64,000 bases of DNA from Proteles cristata cristata (taxonomy: Eukaryota > Chordata > Mammalia > Carnivora > Hyaenidae): the NCBI GenBank assembly GCA_017311185.1, contig JAESUZ010001066.1, positions 682,001-746,000 of the forward strand, written 5' to 3'. The notes beneath the pieces were generated by a model, which was given only the letters and a program-made list of their open reading frames with translations, was not told where the DNA came from and made no database searches. Shown piece after piece: positions 12,337 to 23,116 of the stretch; positions within the stretch are counted from its first letter, which is position 1, and every line of letters begins with the position of its first letter. The translations under genes and the position numbers were made by a program.

Positions 12337-12516
12337 TTTTTTTTCTTAGCATTTATTTGTTATTGAGAGACAGAGCATGAGTGGGGGAGGGCCAGAGAGA
12401 GAGGGAGACCCAAAGAATCTGAAGCAGGCTCCAGACTCCGAGCTGTCAGCACAGAGCCTGATGCGGGGCTCGAACTCACAAACCACGAGATCATGACTGA
12501 GCCACCCAGGTGTCCT
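12337..12516 (-). mobile_element. CAN-SINE with internal deletion and TSD
   Basis: TSD GAATTTGATTT at 12326-12336 and 12517-12527. The antisense copy jumps from GAGATCATGAC directly to TGAGCCACCCAGG, so about 28 bases of the tRNA-related region (between promoter boxes A and B) are missing. Confidence 0.95.
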
Positions 12517-12527
12517 GAATTTGATTT

Positions 12528-13085
12528 CTAATGACTCCCAATTCTTAAAATATACTTATCTGCCATTCAATAACCAAAAAAATCATTTTCTTTACTTTTT
12601 CACATTAACTGACTTTCGACTTTCACAGTGTTCTCTGTAAATGATTTTTAAACACAAAGAAAGGCTCCCTAAGCTTTTAGTACTTTCTTATTATCTCAAT
12701 GTGCATTTAGGAAACAGCAGGGGATAGGTTATCAAATATCTCTGGTAATTTGAACTAGTCACGTCTTAAGGAAATGCCTCTACTAAGCAGCTGAATACTT
12801 CCTATATCATCAGTCTTATTACCTCACAATAATGAAGGGAGAAGTCCTTGCTATTTTGTAAATCTCCGACTTGAAGCAGGCTAAGCATTGAGAGTGTTTA
12901 TGCCGGTAAAGCATCTGATTAATGCAGCTTTTTTAAAAAAAAAAATCAACATGCTCAGTTAAGTCTCTAAAAAGTAGTGTGTTAAAAGCTATAATGTAAC
13001 AACAATGAGTGTTTGATTTGCTTTCTTCCCTGGTGAATGGCAGTCTGGGCAGGTTCCCACTCAGCCTGGTCTTCAAGGGCCTCAC
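12528..13085. other. Stretch without recognised gene
   Basis: Mostly AT-rich, with an A run near 12935-12945. It leads into the GC-richer segment that holds the CTCF-like site. Confidence 0.4.
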
Positions 13086-13167
13086 GGTGAAGGTGCATGT
13101 AACAGCTGTAGACACCAGCAGGGGGCGCCAAAGGACAGTACCAGTTGGCATAATCGGCTGAAGCGCG
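13086..13167 (-). other. Speculative exon-like segment
   Basis: On the minus strand a strong acceptor-like sequence (a TC-rich tract ending TTCTTTTTACAG) lies at 13190-13168. The segment that follows is open in one frame and reads roughly ADYANWYCPLAPPAGV and onward. A donor-like GTGAGG begins at 13085, which would give an 82-nt exon, but the bases before it (ACC) fit the donor consensus poorly. I recognise no protein family, and it could equally be a noncoding-RNA exon or chance. Confidence 0.2.
13115..13128 (+). promoter_or_regulatory. CTCF core motif match
   Basis: CCAGCAGGGGGCGC matches the CTCF core consensus CCASYAGRKGGCRS at all 14 positions, followed by CA. CTCF binds such sites to form insulators and loop anchors. 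The segment is not in any repeat I recognise. Occupancy cannot be judged from sequence. Confidence 0.65.
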
Positions 13168-13190
13168 CTGTAAAAAGAATAGAAGAAAAT

Positions 13191-15434
13191 TACCCCAAAA
13201 TGAGAATACTTGCACTTGGGCCATGGTGGAGCAACTTCTTATGCAATGGGTTTGTGCACACTGTCTTCACTAGAAATGCACAGGGCCGTTGCAGTCGCAA
13301 TCATCGGGTAAACCTTACTTAGAACTGAGTCTACTGAGATCCACAGGGAGTCAAGGATTTATCCAAAGCCCCAACAGTGGGCTGTGGCACAACAGGAACT
13401 AGAAAAGAGGTCTCCAGGTTTTTCCTTCACAGCTTCATCCGCTCCGCCATGCTGTCTCCACATCGTGAAAATCCTGCAGGGGAAGGTCACACATGGCATT
13501 CGACCTGGCCCTGTTCTCCTTTTCAACACTGGTGAATGGAAAATCATCTCCATCCCGGAACCTCCAGGGTTTAATGAATAGACATGGAGCATTTTCCCTC
13601 TGTCCCCCTTCCTGAGACATTCTTATGGAAGAGAACAGGCCTCGGAGAACACTCCGAGGATTCTGTGTTCTATTTAGGGAAACTACATTCCTAGCGGGAG
13701 TGTGTTCTAATTCTTTCTTTTTATCTCTACTTTTCCAGTGAGTACCAGCTGCAGGATTTTTCTTATTTCTACAGTCAAGACACTGTTGGCCTCTTGTCAA
13801 AACTAACAAAATCTCTCACGCCAAAAAATACATTAGGAACTAATATTTTAAAATATATTAAAATGTCTCTGTTATAATGCATGCTCAAAACCCATTTTCA
13901 ACTGAGACAGATCCAAAGTCTTCAGGTAAAAATCCACGTTCTTGCTTTGTGAGAGAGCTTCTGCCTTCTTCGTAAACAACTGAGTTTGGGCCTATCTTAG
14001 GGATCTAGGAGAAGCCCACTGCACAATATAAATTAGAATTAGAATCAAAACTGAAACCTTTTAGAGCACCTATCGATTTTAATATGTCCGGTCCATAGAG
14101 GCAACTTCAGTGAGTCTACTTCCTTCTAATTTGACAGCTGCTTTGCTATGGCCAGAGCTTGGACTAATGAGGTTACAGCTGTCAGGGTTAATCAACAGAT
14201 CCAAATATGAACAAGGAATTGGGTAGCTGGTTTCAGTTAATTTGTGCAAATGTACAGATTGGGTGGGCAATATTTACACTGGCGACTCAAAACAAACTTT
14301 CAGGAATTGAGCCAAGTATGATCTCACCAGTTCTCAGCTCTACCCTGGGGAGATAAGACACAAATTACGGAAACAGGAGATGGAATACAAAAGAGTTCAT
14401 AGCTCCAAACTACCCATGAAAAAGCCCATTTATATCCAGTATATTTTCCTCTGAAACGAGTATCTGATTCAATTTCCAATACTTGACTCTGGTCATGCCT
14501 GAAAAAGTTCTCAAACTGTCCCGAGGATTCAGCCTGGGATTTGTGCGTCTTTGACCCTTGCCGTGGGACTTTATGTAAGAGCTACCCCTCCCCCAGTCAC
14601 CGCACTTGTGAGAGCATCCAGAGTGAGCGCCACAATTGCTGCACATCCATTTTGTTATGAAAACATCATTCTATTAATATAAATACAGACTGCATCTGCC
14701 AGGGCTAACTAGAACAGGTGCAAAGTCTTCAGATGCTTGCTTGTACTGAGAAATGAAAAGAGTGGACAAACAGTTTTCTGTGGTGGCGCTGCTGGTGTCA
14801 ATGTAACATTCATCTCTGTTGCATTCCTTGATGTTCATGGAAGGTAGCCCGGGGAAACTCAATACGACTGGCTTGTAGGGGAGAGAGGGAAGAAGGAGGA
14901 AGAGAAAGACAGCAATGACATGGTCTCTAGGATTCTGTTTATGCAAATACTCTCCTCGCGATCTGGGGCTCGCATGGGTTATGTATAGAGTGCATTCTGT
15001 CAGATCTCCTGCTGTGAGTTACGGGTGGGGGGTGGGGAATGCTGCCAACATAAATATTCTGCTGGTTCTGAATTTAGAAAACAGCTTAAAGGCTCCTGAT
15101 GTTTCTGTTCTTCCTCTTTTTTTTTTTTTTTATCTTATCCATGTGACTGCCACTGTGTTGCCTGTGGTTTCAAATTCACTTTGTAGTTTTCCAGGCAAGA
15201 GAAAGTCATCGCCTAAAAGGCACATCTGGGTTCCTGTCCCTATCATCAGAATTATCTCGAGATTTCACTCTGTTTCATGGAATGAAAAGTATTAAACATA
15301 TGTCCCATTTATAGTGCAGTCTTAATAATAAACAAACAAGAAATACTCTGTGTGATAGTTGTGGATCTTAAGTGTGGGATTTTACACTTTTGGGGAGCCC
15401 GTCCTCGGAAGTGAGATCCTAAGGATAGGAGTGC
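13191..15434. other. Stretch without recognised gene
   Basis: More mixed composition than the flanks. Overlapping antisense frames (124 codons at 13435-13809, 77 at 13359-13592) and a 126-codon plus frame (14915-15295) lack recognisable domains. The plus frame crosses a T run at about 15118-15133. Confidence 0.4.
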
Positions 15435-15462
15435 ATCACAGACACAGACACACAGACACACA

Positions 15463-15494
<32 letters not shown>
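15435..15494. repeat. (AC)n microsatellite with GACACA variants
   Basis: Starts as ACAGACACAGACACACAG repeats and becomes a pure CA run. The antisense Cys-Val open frame is an artefact of the repeat. Confidence 0.95.
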
Positions 15495-15497
<3 letters not shown>

Positions 15498-15557
15498 CCA
15501 CTTACATATGGTAGTTTGGGATCGATTGTTGTCAATGCCAACACAGTAGCCTTCCCA

Positions 15558-16422
15558 TAGTGGTGGGTGGAATTCTGAAATGGCTCCCAGGATGCCGGTC
15601 TCCTATGGTGGATGTCTTATGCACCCAAGTGTGGGTAAGGCCTATCGATGTGATGAAATATTGTCCCTGAGATTATCTTGTGTTATATATGGGAGAGGGG
15701 AAGGCATTTTGAAGATGTAATTAAGGTCCCTAATCAGCTGACCTTGAGTTAACTAAAAGAGAGATTATTATGCGGAGCCTGGGTGGCTCAGTCAGTTAAA
15801 TGTCCAGCTCTTGAGTCCGGCTCAGGTCACGATCTCACGGTTTGTGGGATCGAGTCCTGTGTTGGGCTTTGTGCTGACAGTACGGAACCTGCTTAGGATT
15901 CTTTCTCTCTCTGTCCCTTGTCTGCTCTCAGTGGTGTACATGCTCTCTCTCTCTCTCTCTCTGAAAATAAATAAACATTAAAAAAATAAAGGAGAGATTA
16001 TTCGGAGTGGTCTGACCCAATTAAGCAAGGCCTTTCAAAGAGAAACTGAAGCCTTCCCTGAGATCAGAGAGCTTCTCTGTTGGCTCTGACATCAGCTGCC
16101 ATGCTGCACTAGGGCCCACGAGAAGGCCACACAATAAGAACAACGGGGACCTCCTGGGGCTGAGACAGACCTCCAGCTGACATCCAGACAGAAAGCAGGA
16201 CTCAGTCCTACAGCAGCAAAGAACTAAACGTAGTCACAACCATGTGAATTTGGAAGGGAACGTCGAGCCCCAGACAGGCTCACAACCCTGGCTGACACCT
16301 TGACTTAATCTGCTGAGACCTTGCACAGGGAACCCAGTCAGGCTATGAAATGATAAAAGAGTGTCACTTTTCCCTACCAAGTTTGTGGTAATCTGTTACA
16401 CAGCAATAGAAAACGAATACAC
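15558..16422 (+). mobile_element. MaLR-like LTR relic split by a SINE
   Basis: The left end has GGTGGAATTCTGAAATGGCT, TTGAAGATGTAATTAAGGTC and CTAATCAGCTGACC. The right end has GTTTGTGGTAATCTGTTACA then CAGCAATAGAAAACGAATAC, matching the usual 3' end of old mammalian LTRs of the ERVL-MaLR kind. About 630 bases remain after removing the SINE at 15770-15992. The family name is inferred from memory of consensus ends. Confidence 0.6.
15770..15992 (+). mobile_element. CAN-SINE inside the LTR
   Basis: Sense copy with TSD AGAGATTATT at 15760-15769 and 15993-16002. It belongs to an older subtype (CTCTTGAGTCCGGCTCAGG, and GACAGTACGGAACCTGCTTA in place of the AGCTCAGAGCCTGGAGCC block). The insertion is younger than the LTR. 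Confidence 0.96.
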
Positions 16423-17256
16423 TCATGTTCAGTACAAATTGTATCTAGACAGAACATCAACAGAACTGGCATTGTTAAGAAAGAGAAAAGGGTACCCACA
16501 ATGTGGATGCCACAAATGACCTGTTACAAGGAACTTCAAATTATAAATGCGGCAGTGGCTGTTACATTCTTCTTGTCAAACATCTCATTTTCTTCTCTGC
16601 CTTTGGGCCAGTGGCTACTCTTTCATTTCTCAAAAGGGATAGGAGATTTAAGGCTTCAAAGCAAGCATCATAATCAAGATGCATCATATTTTTGTTATGG
16701 GATTTATTAATTATTCATGAGGGTTCCTAGCTGTTTCTCTGTGCGACCTTCTTTGTCGTCAGCCATCAGGTTTGGCTTTATACTGAAGAACCAGAAGTAA
16801 AGAGAAAGAAAAAGGAAAAGAAGACAGCAGCCATGAATGCTAGGGGTCCCGGCTTGTGTTTCAGGGAATTTGTCACGACAGGGAGCACGCTGACCATGAA
16901 AGCAGGAATCCCATATCCCTGGAGCTAGTAGCATTTGATCAGCATGGAGGCGGTATTCATAAATCTTATAAAAATAAACCGCATTAAACATAGACATAGA
17001 TGGTAGGCAGAAGTGGGGTTTTAAAGAGGCATCCTTTGCTCTACAAATCCCCTCCGCGATTTTAAAAATGGAAATAAATGACTGAGGTTTTTTTTTTTCG
17101 GAAATGACTTTTGTATGCGGGACTCTGCTCTTTGAACTATGATAGCACTCAAAGTCTGGACCAGAGGGGAGCAAAGATTTGTCTACATAAATTGGGCACA
17201 AAATCTTGAGTGCTTATGACATTCCTGGCACTGAGTCCTTATGGCCACCGTGATGT
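16423..17256. other. Stretch with longest open frame (164 codons, minus)
   Basis: The minus-strand frame 17201-16707 is the longest in the window. It has a hydrophobic stretch near its C-terminus but no family match, and no promoter or splice context I can support. A frame this long can occur by chance in 64 kb on six frames. Nothing else recognised. Confidence 0.35.
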
Positions 17257-17442
17257 ATGAGGGGCAGGTCCTGCCGCAGGGCTGCTGATGTCATGGGAGG
17301 TCACGCGGGGGGATCCATCTTCCCTGCTGTCGATAAGGTCAGCGGGAGGAGAGCCAAGTCAGACACTCAAGCAGGCTTCGGTCAAGGCTCCTCCAGCCGC
17401 GCCGGGGCAGGACGCCCACGCATGCCCCGCTTGTTCTCCTGA
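17257..17442. promoter_or_regulatory. Small CpG-rich block
   Basis: I count 12 CpGs in 186 bases, including a GCCGCGCCGGGG cluster, in a window where CpG is otherwise rare outside SINEs. No SINE or LTR signature is visible in it. Possible regulatory or promoter-like element; too short for a classical CpG island. Confidence 0.35.
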
Positions 17443-17719
17443 GCAGAAGTGAAATCCAAGAACCACTGAACTTTCTTTTGACTACAATGAAAAATGTCTT
17501 TGGCCTTGATTTCATCTCACAATTTAGAAACTGAGTTTAGTTGCTAATCAGTTTAGTTCTGAATCATATGCAGGAGTGTAAAGCTTTAAGCAAAAAGGAT
17601 AAGGCATGGTTTATGTCTGAAGTGGGTTTTTTTTTTTTTTTATTTTTATGAAGCACCAACACACAAAGCCTGGCTAGTGACATATATATGAAAAGGGAAA
17701 GGTGCTTGTTCTTTGTCTG

Positions 17720-17909
17720 TTGGAGAGACTGAGAGAACATGAATGGGGGAGAGGAGCAGAGGGAGAGAGAGCACAAATCTCAAGCAGGCTTCATGCTCAC
17801 TGCTCAGCACAGAACAGGACATGGGGCCGAATCCCATCATCCTGGGAGCATGACCTGAGCCAAAATCAAGAGTTGGATGCTCAACTGCCTAAGCCACCCA
17901 GGCGCTCCT
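17720..17909 (-). mobile_element. Older CAN-SINE
   Basis: Antisense, diverged. In sense it reads CTCTTGATTTTGGCTCAGG and has the shorter GAAGCCTGCTTGAGATT body, which are features of an older carnivore SINE type. The head GCCACCCAGGCGCTCC closes the right end. Confidence 0.85.
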
Positions 17910-17929
17910 GTTTGTTGTTTTTAGAATAA

Positions 17930-18119
17930 ATACTGGCAAACTGTAGCCTGCGGGTCAGACCCAGCCAATCCCTTGTTTTTGTAAATAAAGTTTTATTGCA
18001 TCACAGCCATGTTCGTTTGGTAACATTGTGGTTATGGCTCTCTTAATGCTACAATACAATGGCAGAGGTGAGTGGCTGAAATAAAGACTGTCTGGCAAAA
18101 ATGAAAATATTTCTACCTG
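17930..18119 (+). mobile_element. hAT-Charlie-like DNA transposon remnant
   Basis: Contains ACTGGCAAACTGTAGCC, TTTTTGTAAATAAAGTTTTA, TTGCATCACAGCCATG and GGCAGAGGTGAGTGGCTG, the hallmarks of a common non-autonomous MER element of the hAT group. I do not assert the exact family. Strand is nominal. Confidence 0.7.
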
Positions 18120-18299
18120 TTACTTTATGGATTTGTGTGCTGATAGCCATTTTGGAAAAACTATCCTTAAATATTGTTATCATGGAAAGCCATGGAAAGT
18201 ATCTCTGCAGCAGGAAAGTTTGGTCATTTGGAAGGAACACATTTATATGGGACAATTTAAGAATTGTCCAGCTCTGAAAATAATAATCAACAATAACTA

Positions 18300-18412
18300 T
18301 GCTTTTATCCCCAAGCTAAGTGTTTTGTCTGCATTACCTTATTTGACCCCCTAATAACTCCATCAGGTACTGTTATTCCCATTTTACAGATAAAAAGAAA
18401 TCACAGCCCTGA
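18300..18412 (-). mobile_element. MIR SINE fragment (antisense)
   Basis: Clear reversed MIR 3' half: TACCTTATTTGACCCCC, GGTACTGTTATTCCCATTTT and ACAGATAAAAAGAAATCACA. Confidence 0.75.
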
Positions 18413-18436
18413 AGCTGTGTTGAGACAAGAACTGGC

Positions 18437-18480
18437 CAAAAAAAAAAAAAAACCCAAAAAACAAAACAAAAAAACCCCCA
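18437..18480. repeat. A-rich simple sequence
   Basis: An A run followed by A-tracts interrupted by C (AAACCCAAAAAACAAAAC). No retrogene body precedes it. Confidence 0.8.
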
Positions 18481-19242
18481 AACTGCTCCCTGGGATGCAA
18501 CCCCGGGTATCCATGTTTATCTGAATCTCGCTCTGAGATCTAGATACCAGAGTATATAAATACTGGTGCCTCGTACCCAAGTCAACCAAAATATAAGAAA
18601 ACTTTCATTTTTGGGCCAAATGCATATTTTTGGGATTGAAAAATGTATAGTATAAAAATGGTGTAGAATAAAAAGAATAGATTTATTTCACTCACAAAAG
18701 AGGAACTTGCTAATATAATAATTTTCTAGTGTGTTTTGCCTGGAACTTTTTACTTTTATTTCTTATCTTTGAGGAACAAGAGCCATCATTGTTCCAACAA
18801 GCATTTACTGCATATTTATTTTGGCAAGCTGCCCCGCAGTCATGGAAGACCACCCTTTCCTCTAGATGGAGGGATCTTGATTCGCCTAAACTTTCCTTTT
18901 CACCCTTAAGACAAGGGGAAGGTGATTCTTGCCAAACTGACCCATTTCTGTAGGTGAGAACTCCCAGATACGAAGAGGGACAGATTTGCAAGGCCACTTT
19001 AGTAAGATTCATGTGTCAAGGAATCTCCAGCCTGACCTAAGACATCAACAAGAAGCGCTCAGTAAATGCTAGTAAATAATATCGAACAGGATTGGTTTAT
19101 CCATGAATAAAACAAGGCTTTCATTTACTAAGGTTTGGAAAAAGTCTCCGAAGGCCATGAAAACTGGGGATTAGGGAACATCAATTATAATTCTTTTTTT
19201 TTTTTTCATTAAAAGCTTGCAGTCGCTCCCTGAAAATACGTT
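18481..19242. other. Stretch without recognised gene
   Basis: AT-rich. A 100-codon antisense open frame (18710-19012) matches nothing known. Confidence 0.4.
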
Positions 19243-19450
19243 CAGAGCTGTAGTTCTCAGCCAGGGATGAATTGCCTCTCAGTGGATAGTTGAATATGTC
19301 TGCAGACACTATCACAGCCCTGGGGGATGCGGTGGCTGGCATCTAGTGAGTCGAGTTCAGCGAGCTGGTAAACATCATGACACACAGGACGATCCCCGCT
19401 CAAGAATTATCTGACCCCAAATGGTAATAGGGCAGAGGCTGAGACATTCT
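19243..19450 (+). mobile_element. MER5A DNA transposon (hAT-Charlie)
   Basis: Left end GTAGTTCTCAGCCAGGGATG, middle GGCTGGCATCTAGTGAGT and ACACACAGGACGATCCCC, then CAAGAATTATCTGACCCCAA and a right end near GAGGCTGAGACATTCTC. This is the full MER5A order and close to its usual length. Confidence 0.85.
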
Positions 19451-19669
19451 CACTCAGGGGCTTTATTAGTTTTGGAGGGTAATAGAGCACTTCGATAGTT
19501 TAGGTAGTTACAGAGGTAGGAGGAGAGAGCAAGTCTAATTTGCTTACGAAGAAGCTTGCATAACAGCAGCATCTAAGTACCCTGTACTTCTGACTAACTA
19601 CTACTGACTTATTTGTGGTCATTGAGTGATTTTTCAGGTCTCATGATTACGTTTTAACATCCTGGACTG

Positions 19670-20330
19670 TGTCATTAGCATTCATACCAGTTTCCCAGCG
19701 CTGCCATAACAAAGTACTGCAGACCGAGGGCTTTGAACACAGATGTACTGTCTCCCAGTTCTGGAGGTTGGAAGTTCAAGACCAGGTGGAAGAAGGTTTT
19801 TGGTTTTGGTTTTGTTTTTTTCCTAATGTTTATTTTATTTTTGAGAGTGGGTAGAGAGGGTCAGAGAGAGAGGGAGACAAGGCATCTGAAGTAGGCTTTG
19901 CCTGCTTCGCATAGAGCCCAATGCAGGGGTCAGACTTGGGAACCGTGAGGTCATGACCCGAAGTCAGATGCTTAACTGACAGATTCACCAAGGTGCTCCA
20001 GAAGGGTTTTGGTTTTTTTTTCCCCTTTCTAAGTGGTGTGAAGGAGAATCTGCTGATGCCTCTCTCCGAGCTTCTGGTGTGTTTCTGGCAAACTTTGGCT
20101 TCTGCCATACCATCCCCAGTTTTGCTTTCATTCTCCCTGTGTGTGTCCAATTTCCCTGATTTATAAGGACACTTGTCACGATGGATCAGAGCCCGTCCCG
20201 ATGACCTCATTTTCATTTGATTACTTTTGTAACATATTTATCTTCAATTAAAGTGCGTTCAGAGGCACAGGGGATTAGGACTCTGGCATATCTGTTTTGG
20301 AAAGGGGGAACACAATTCTGCCTGTACAGC
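19670..20330 (-). mobile_element. MLT1-like LTR (ERVL-MaLR) split by a SINE
   Basis: Reverse orientation: GCGCTGCCATAACAAAGTAC, TCCCAGTTCTGGAGGTTGGA at the left; TTATAAGGACACTTGTCACG, GACCTCATTTTCATTTGATT and GGAACACAATTCTGCC at the right. These match the reversed MLT1 consensus order. About 450 bases remain without the SINE, a normal LTR length. Confidence 0.8.
19808..19999 (-). mobile_element. CAN-SINE inside the LTR
   Basis: Antisense and diverged (head reads ATTCACCAAGGTGCTCC). TSD is the G/T-rich AGAAGGTTTTTGGTTTT type at about 19791-19807 and 20000-20016, with slippage. It dates after the LTR insertion. Confidence 0.9.
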
Positions 20331-21599
20331 ACCCCACGGCCAATGTCATTTTAGAAACGGTGGGTTCAGTAGTTACCCACTTACACAATTTACTGTGCTC
20401 CCACTTTCCTTTTTGAGACTCTTGGGAGGCAGATATTTTGGAGACAGTAGGAAAGATTTCAATGAAGTTTCCATTAATAACATTGATATGAAAAGGATTT
20501 GGCTTTCAGTTCATTCATGGTACTTTTCTCTGCCACAAGAAGTCATCTTAAAATTTGTTGCAAATGCTCGGTACTGCAAGGTACACAAGCAGAAAGGGAG
20601 GTAAGTTTGCTTGCAGAAAGCTGATTTGTCCTGATGCCGAATATGAGCAACTTCATTCGTGCTGAAAGGGAGACTGAATTGGGCAGCCTTGCTTCTTCCA
20701 TTATTATCTACGCGCCTTTCTAAAGGGTCTCCCGACAGCCCATGGTCCCGTTGGTGGTCAGGGGGCTGTTTAAACAAAAGGGCCCAATGTGCTTGTTGCA
20801 ATCCTGACACCCGAAAGTGACCAGCCGAAAATTACCTGTGACCTTTCCCAGGAGTATGAGCCGAAAACCCTTCTCGACAGAGGGAGCGATAAAGAATTCT
20901 GGACTTCATTCTTTCATGGGTTTGCTCCTAGGAATGTTTCTTGGCGGGACACTAAGAATAAACCCAGTTATTGAAGAGGGAGCTGGGAAGTTGACAAGCG
21001 TGGCTAAACCCAGCAGAGAAATTTGATGAGGAAATTAGATGCTGTGTAGATGGTGTGTAGTGATTAGTCTTCTGAAAGCCAGGATTATTATATAAGTGAG
21101 TGGGGGAAGGGCAGCTCATTGTGTCCGACAGATTCCATTTATACAGGTATTCTTCCAGCTAATTAGACCCATAATGCTGCATTTGTTTATAAATTTCTAG
21201 CAGAGCCTTTTCCATGGAGTACTTTAATGAGATGAAACACCAAAGCAGTGGTGCTTTCCCTTCAAAACTAGATCTCGGCAAAAGGAGATAGGATTTAACA
21301 AAATGTACAGCTAAAACCTATTCCCGCCACACTTTCTTTAGACTTTACACGTTCATGAATTTTTGGATTTAAGGGCCCCTACAGCAATGAAGAATATTGG
21401 CTGTCAGGAACAGCCCTACAGTCATATAAATTAGAGGAAAAGGGATGCATTAAAAGCCGTCTCCAAACGGGCATTTCAAAATCGTATTCAGTGACTTTTA
21501 TCCCAACTGGCCAAAACAGCTGATTTGTGTGACCTCCAGTTCTCAAATAATCCTTCATTCCGAAAGGCTTTTCTAATATTGCTTTCATTCAATTGATCA
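20331..21599. other. Stretch without recognised gene
   Basis: Unique-looking. Open frames up to 99 codons (20511-20810, minus) without recognisable domains. Confidence 0.4.
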
Positions 21600-21668
21600 A
21601 ATGAGATAATACGTAGTGGGCTTACCTAGCATAGCACCAGGCACATAATAAGTGCTCAGTAAAGTGGA
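21600..21668 (+). mobile_element. MIR 3' end fragment
   Basis: GAGATAATACGTAGTG, TAGCATAGCACCAGGCACAT and AATAAGTGCTCAGTAAA are the MIR terminal segment. Confidence 0.65.
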
Positions 21669-22512
21669 TTATCCCCTCCTCGTTTTAATTCCTGTCTCAC
21701 GCAAAGCCACCATGTGTTGATGGGAAATGGTGAAGAGCACAAATCCTGGCGGAGCGTGTGGTGTGACGCTCCGCTGGTACTTTGCTCAGTACCCTCTGCA
21801 GTGCCACAAGCAGCCAGACCAGCTGCAGATTGAATGGCTTGTTTAAACTGTGGTAAACAAATTTTATATGTGGATTTCTTTGACAACCATCATGACCCTT
21901 TTGGGGAGGAAAACTCAACCTTAGCCAGCTAAAAATTCAAGTGAATTCAAATGTAGTCCAGGGTTCTGATTGCATAAACCAACTTTTCTGCCTGAAGTTG
22001 CAAGATGAAGGGACAAAGGATTTGCCTGCCCAGCATCAAAAACAAGACCAGCAACACTACATCTTGGGGAATCACTTAAAGCCGTCTCAACCTTGATCTT
22101 TTAAAATTGTGCACTTAATTTGGCCTTGCAGTCATTGCTTTGAGTGAACTCTTTGCTTCTGCAGGTTGTTTGTTGTTTAAATACTACACCTACCAGGTCA
22201 CTCAGAAAAGAAGGGATATAGATTAGTAATGAATACATTTCTGGAGCTTGATTAGCTAATAAGGATGATTCATAATGAACTAATTCTTGTCATAAACACG
22301 ACATGCAGCAGAGACTTCTTCAAGTTTCTCTGTGTTGAAATTGCACAGGTTGGCATAGATACCTCCACTTGGTGATAGGCGTAGCCAGCATTACAAGTGG
22401 ATGAATTCATTTTCTTTCTCCATCCTAAGTACAACCCAATATTTTGCATATATATATATCAAAATATTGAAAAATGAAGCACAAACAAAAAACCCAATGA
22501 ATTATTTACTAA
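21669..22512. other. Stretch without recognised gene
   Basis: Nothing recognised. A short TA run occurs at about 22449-22459. Confidence 0.4.
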
Positions 22513-22529
22513 TGTTGATGTGTTATTTA

Positions 22530-22750
22530 TTTATTTTATTATTTTTTTAAATGTTTATTTTTGAGAGAGAGAGACAGAGACAGAGCGTGAGCAGGGGAGG
22601 GGCAGAGAAAGGGAGACACTGAATCAGAAGCAGGCTTCAGGCTCTGATCTGTCAGCACAGAGCCTAATGCGGGGCTTGAACCCATAAACTGTGAGATCAT
22701 GACCTGAGCTGAAGTCAGACGCTTAAACGACTAAGCCACCCAGGCATCCC
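22530..22750 (-). mobile_element. CAN-SINE with TSD
   Basis: Antisense full-length copy with a long T-rich (sense A-rich) tail. TSD TGTTGATGTGTTATTT (22513-22528) against TGTTGATGTGTCATTT (22751-22766), one mismatch. Its sense head reads GGCTTAGTCG, sharing one diagnostic base with the young subtype but otherwise of common type. Confidence 0.96.
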
Positions 22751-22859
22751 TGTTGATGTGTCATTTAAATGAAGTTAATTTTTTTAAATGTAGACTATAC
22801 CTGATGGATACTCTACACATTTTATAAATTCATGCCACTTGCAATAATAATAGCACTCA

Positions 22860-23075
22860 AACTGCACACATTGCAAATAACTTTAAAGTTCTTTATGTAT
22901 ATTTACTCACTTATTCCTTATAACAATTAAATGGGCAAGAAGTATTTTTAGTCTCATTTTACAGATTAGAAAACTGAGACTCAGAGAGCTTAAGTAATTT
23001 TCCCAAGACCAAACAGATACTAAATGATCTTATATTCAAATCCAGGCAGTTTGGTTCCATACTGCATGTTTTGAA
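22860..23075 (-). mobile_element. MIR SINE (antisense)
   Basis: Long, clear reversed MIR: ACTCACTTATTCCTTATAAC, TCATTTTACAGATTAGAAAA, CTGAGACTCAGAGAGCTTAA, then CTTATATTCAAATCCAGGCA. Confidence 0.85.
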
Positions 23076-23095
23076 ACACCATACCACCACTTAAT

Positions 23096-23116
23096 GGAGA
23101 GAGAGAGAGAGAGAGC
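23096..23116. repeat. (GA)n simple repeat
   Basis: Uninterrupted AG/GA run. It is not part of a SINE, because no body follows. Confidence 0.9.

Noticed and set aside
16707..17201. 164-codon minus-strand open frame
   Set aside because: No recognised domain, splice or promoter context, and length within chance for six frames of 64 kb. Kept only as a note in the region entry.
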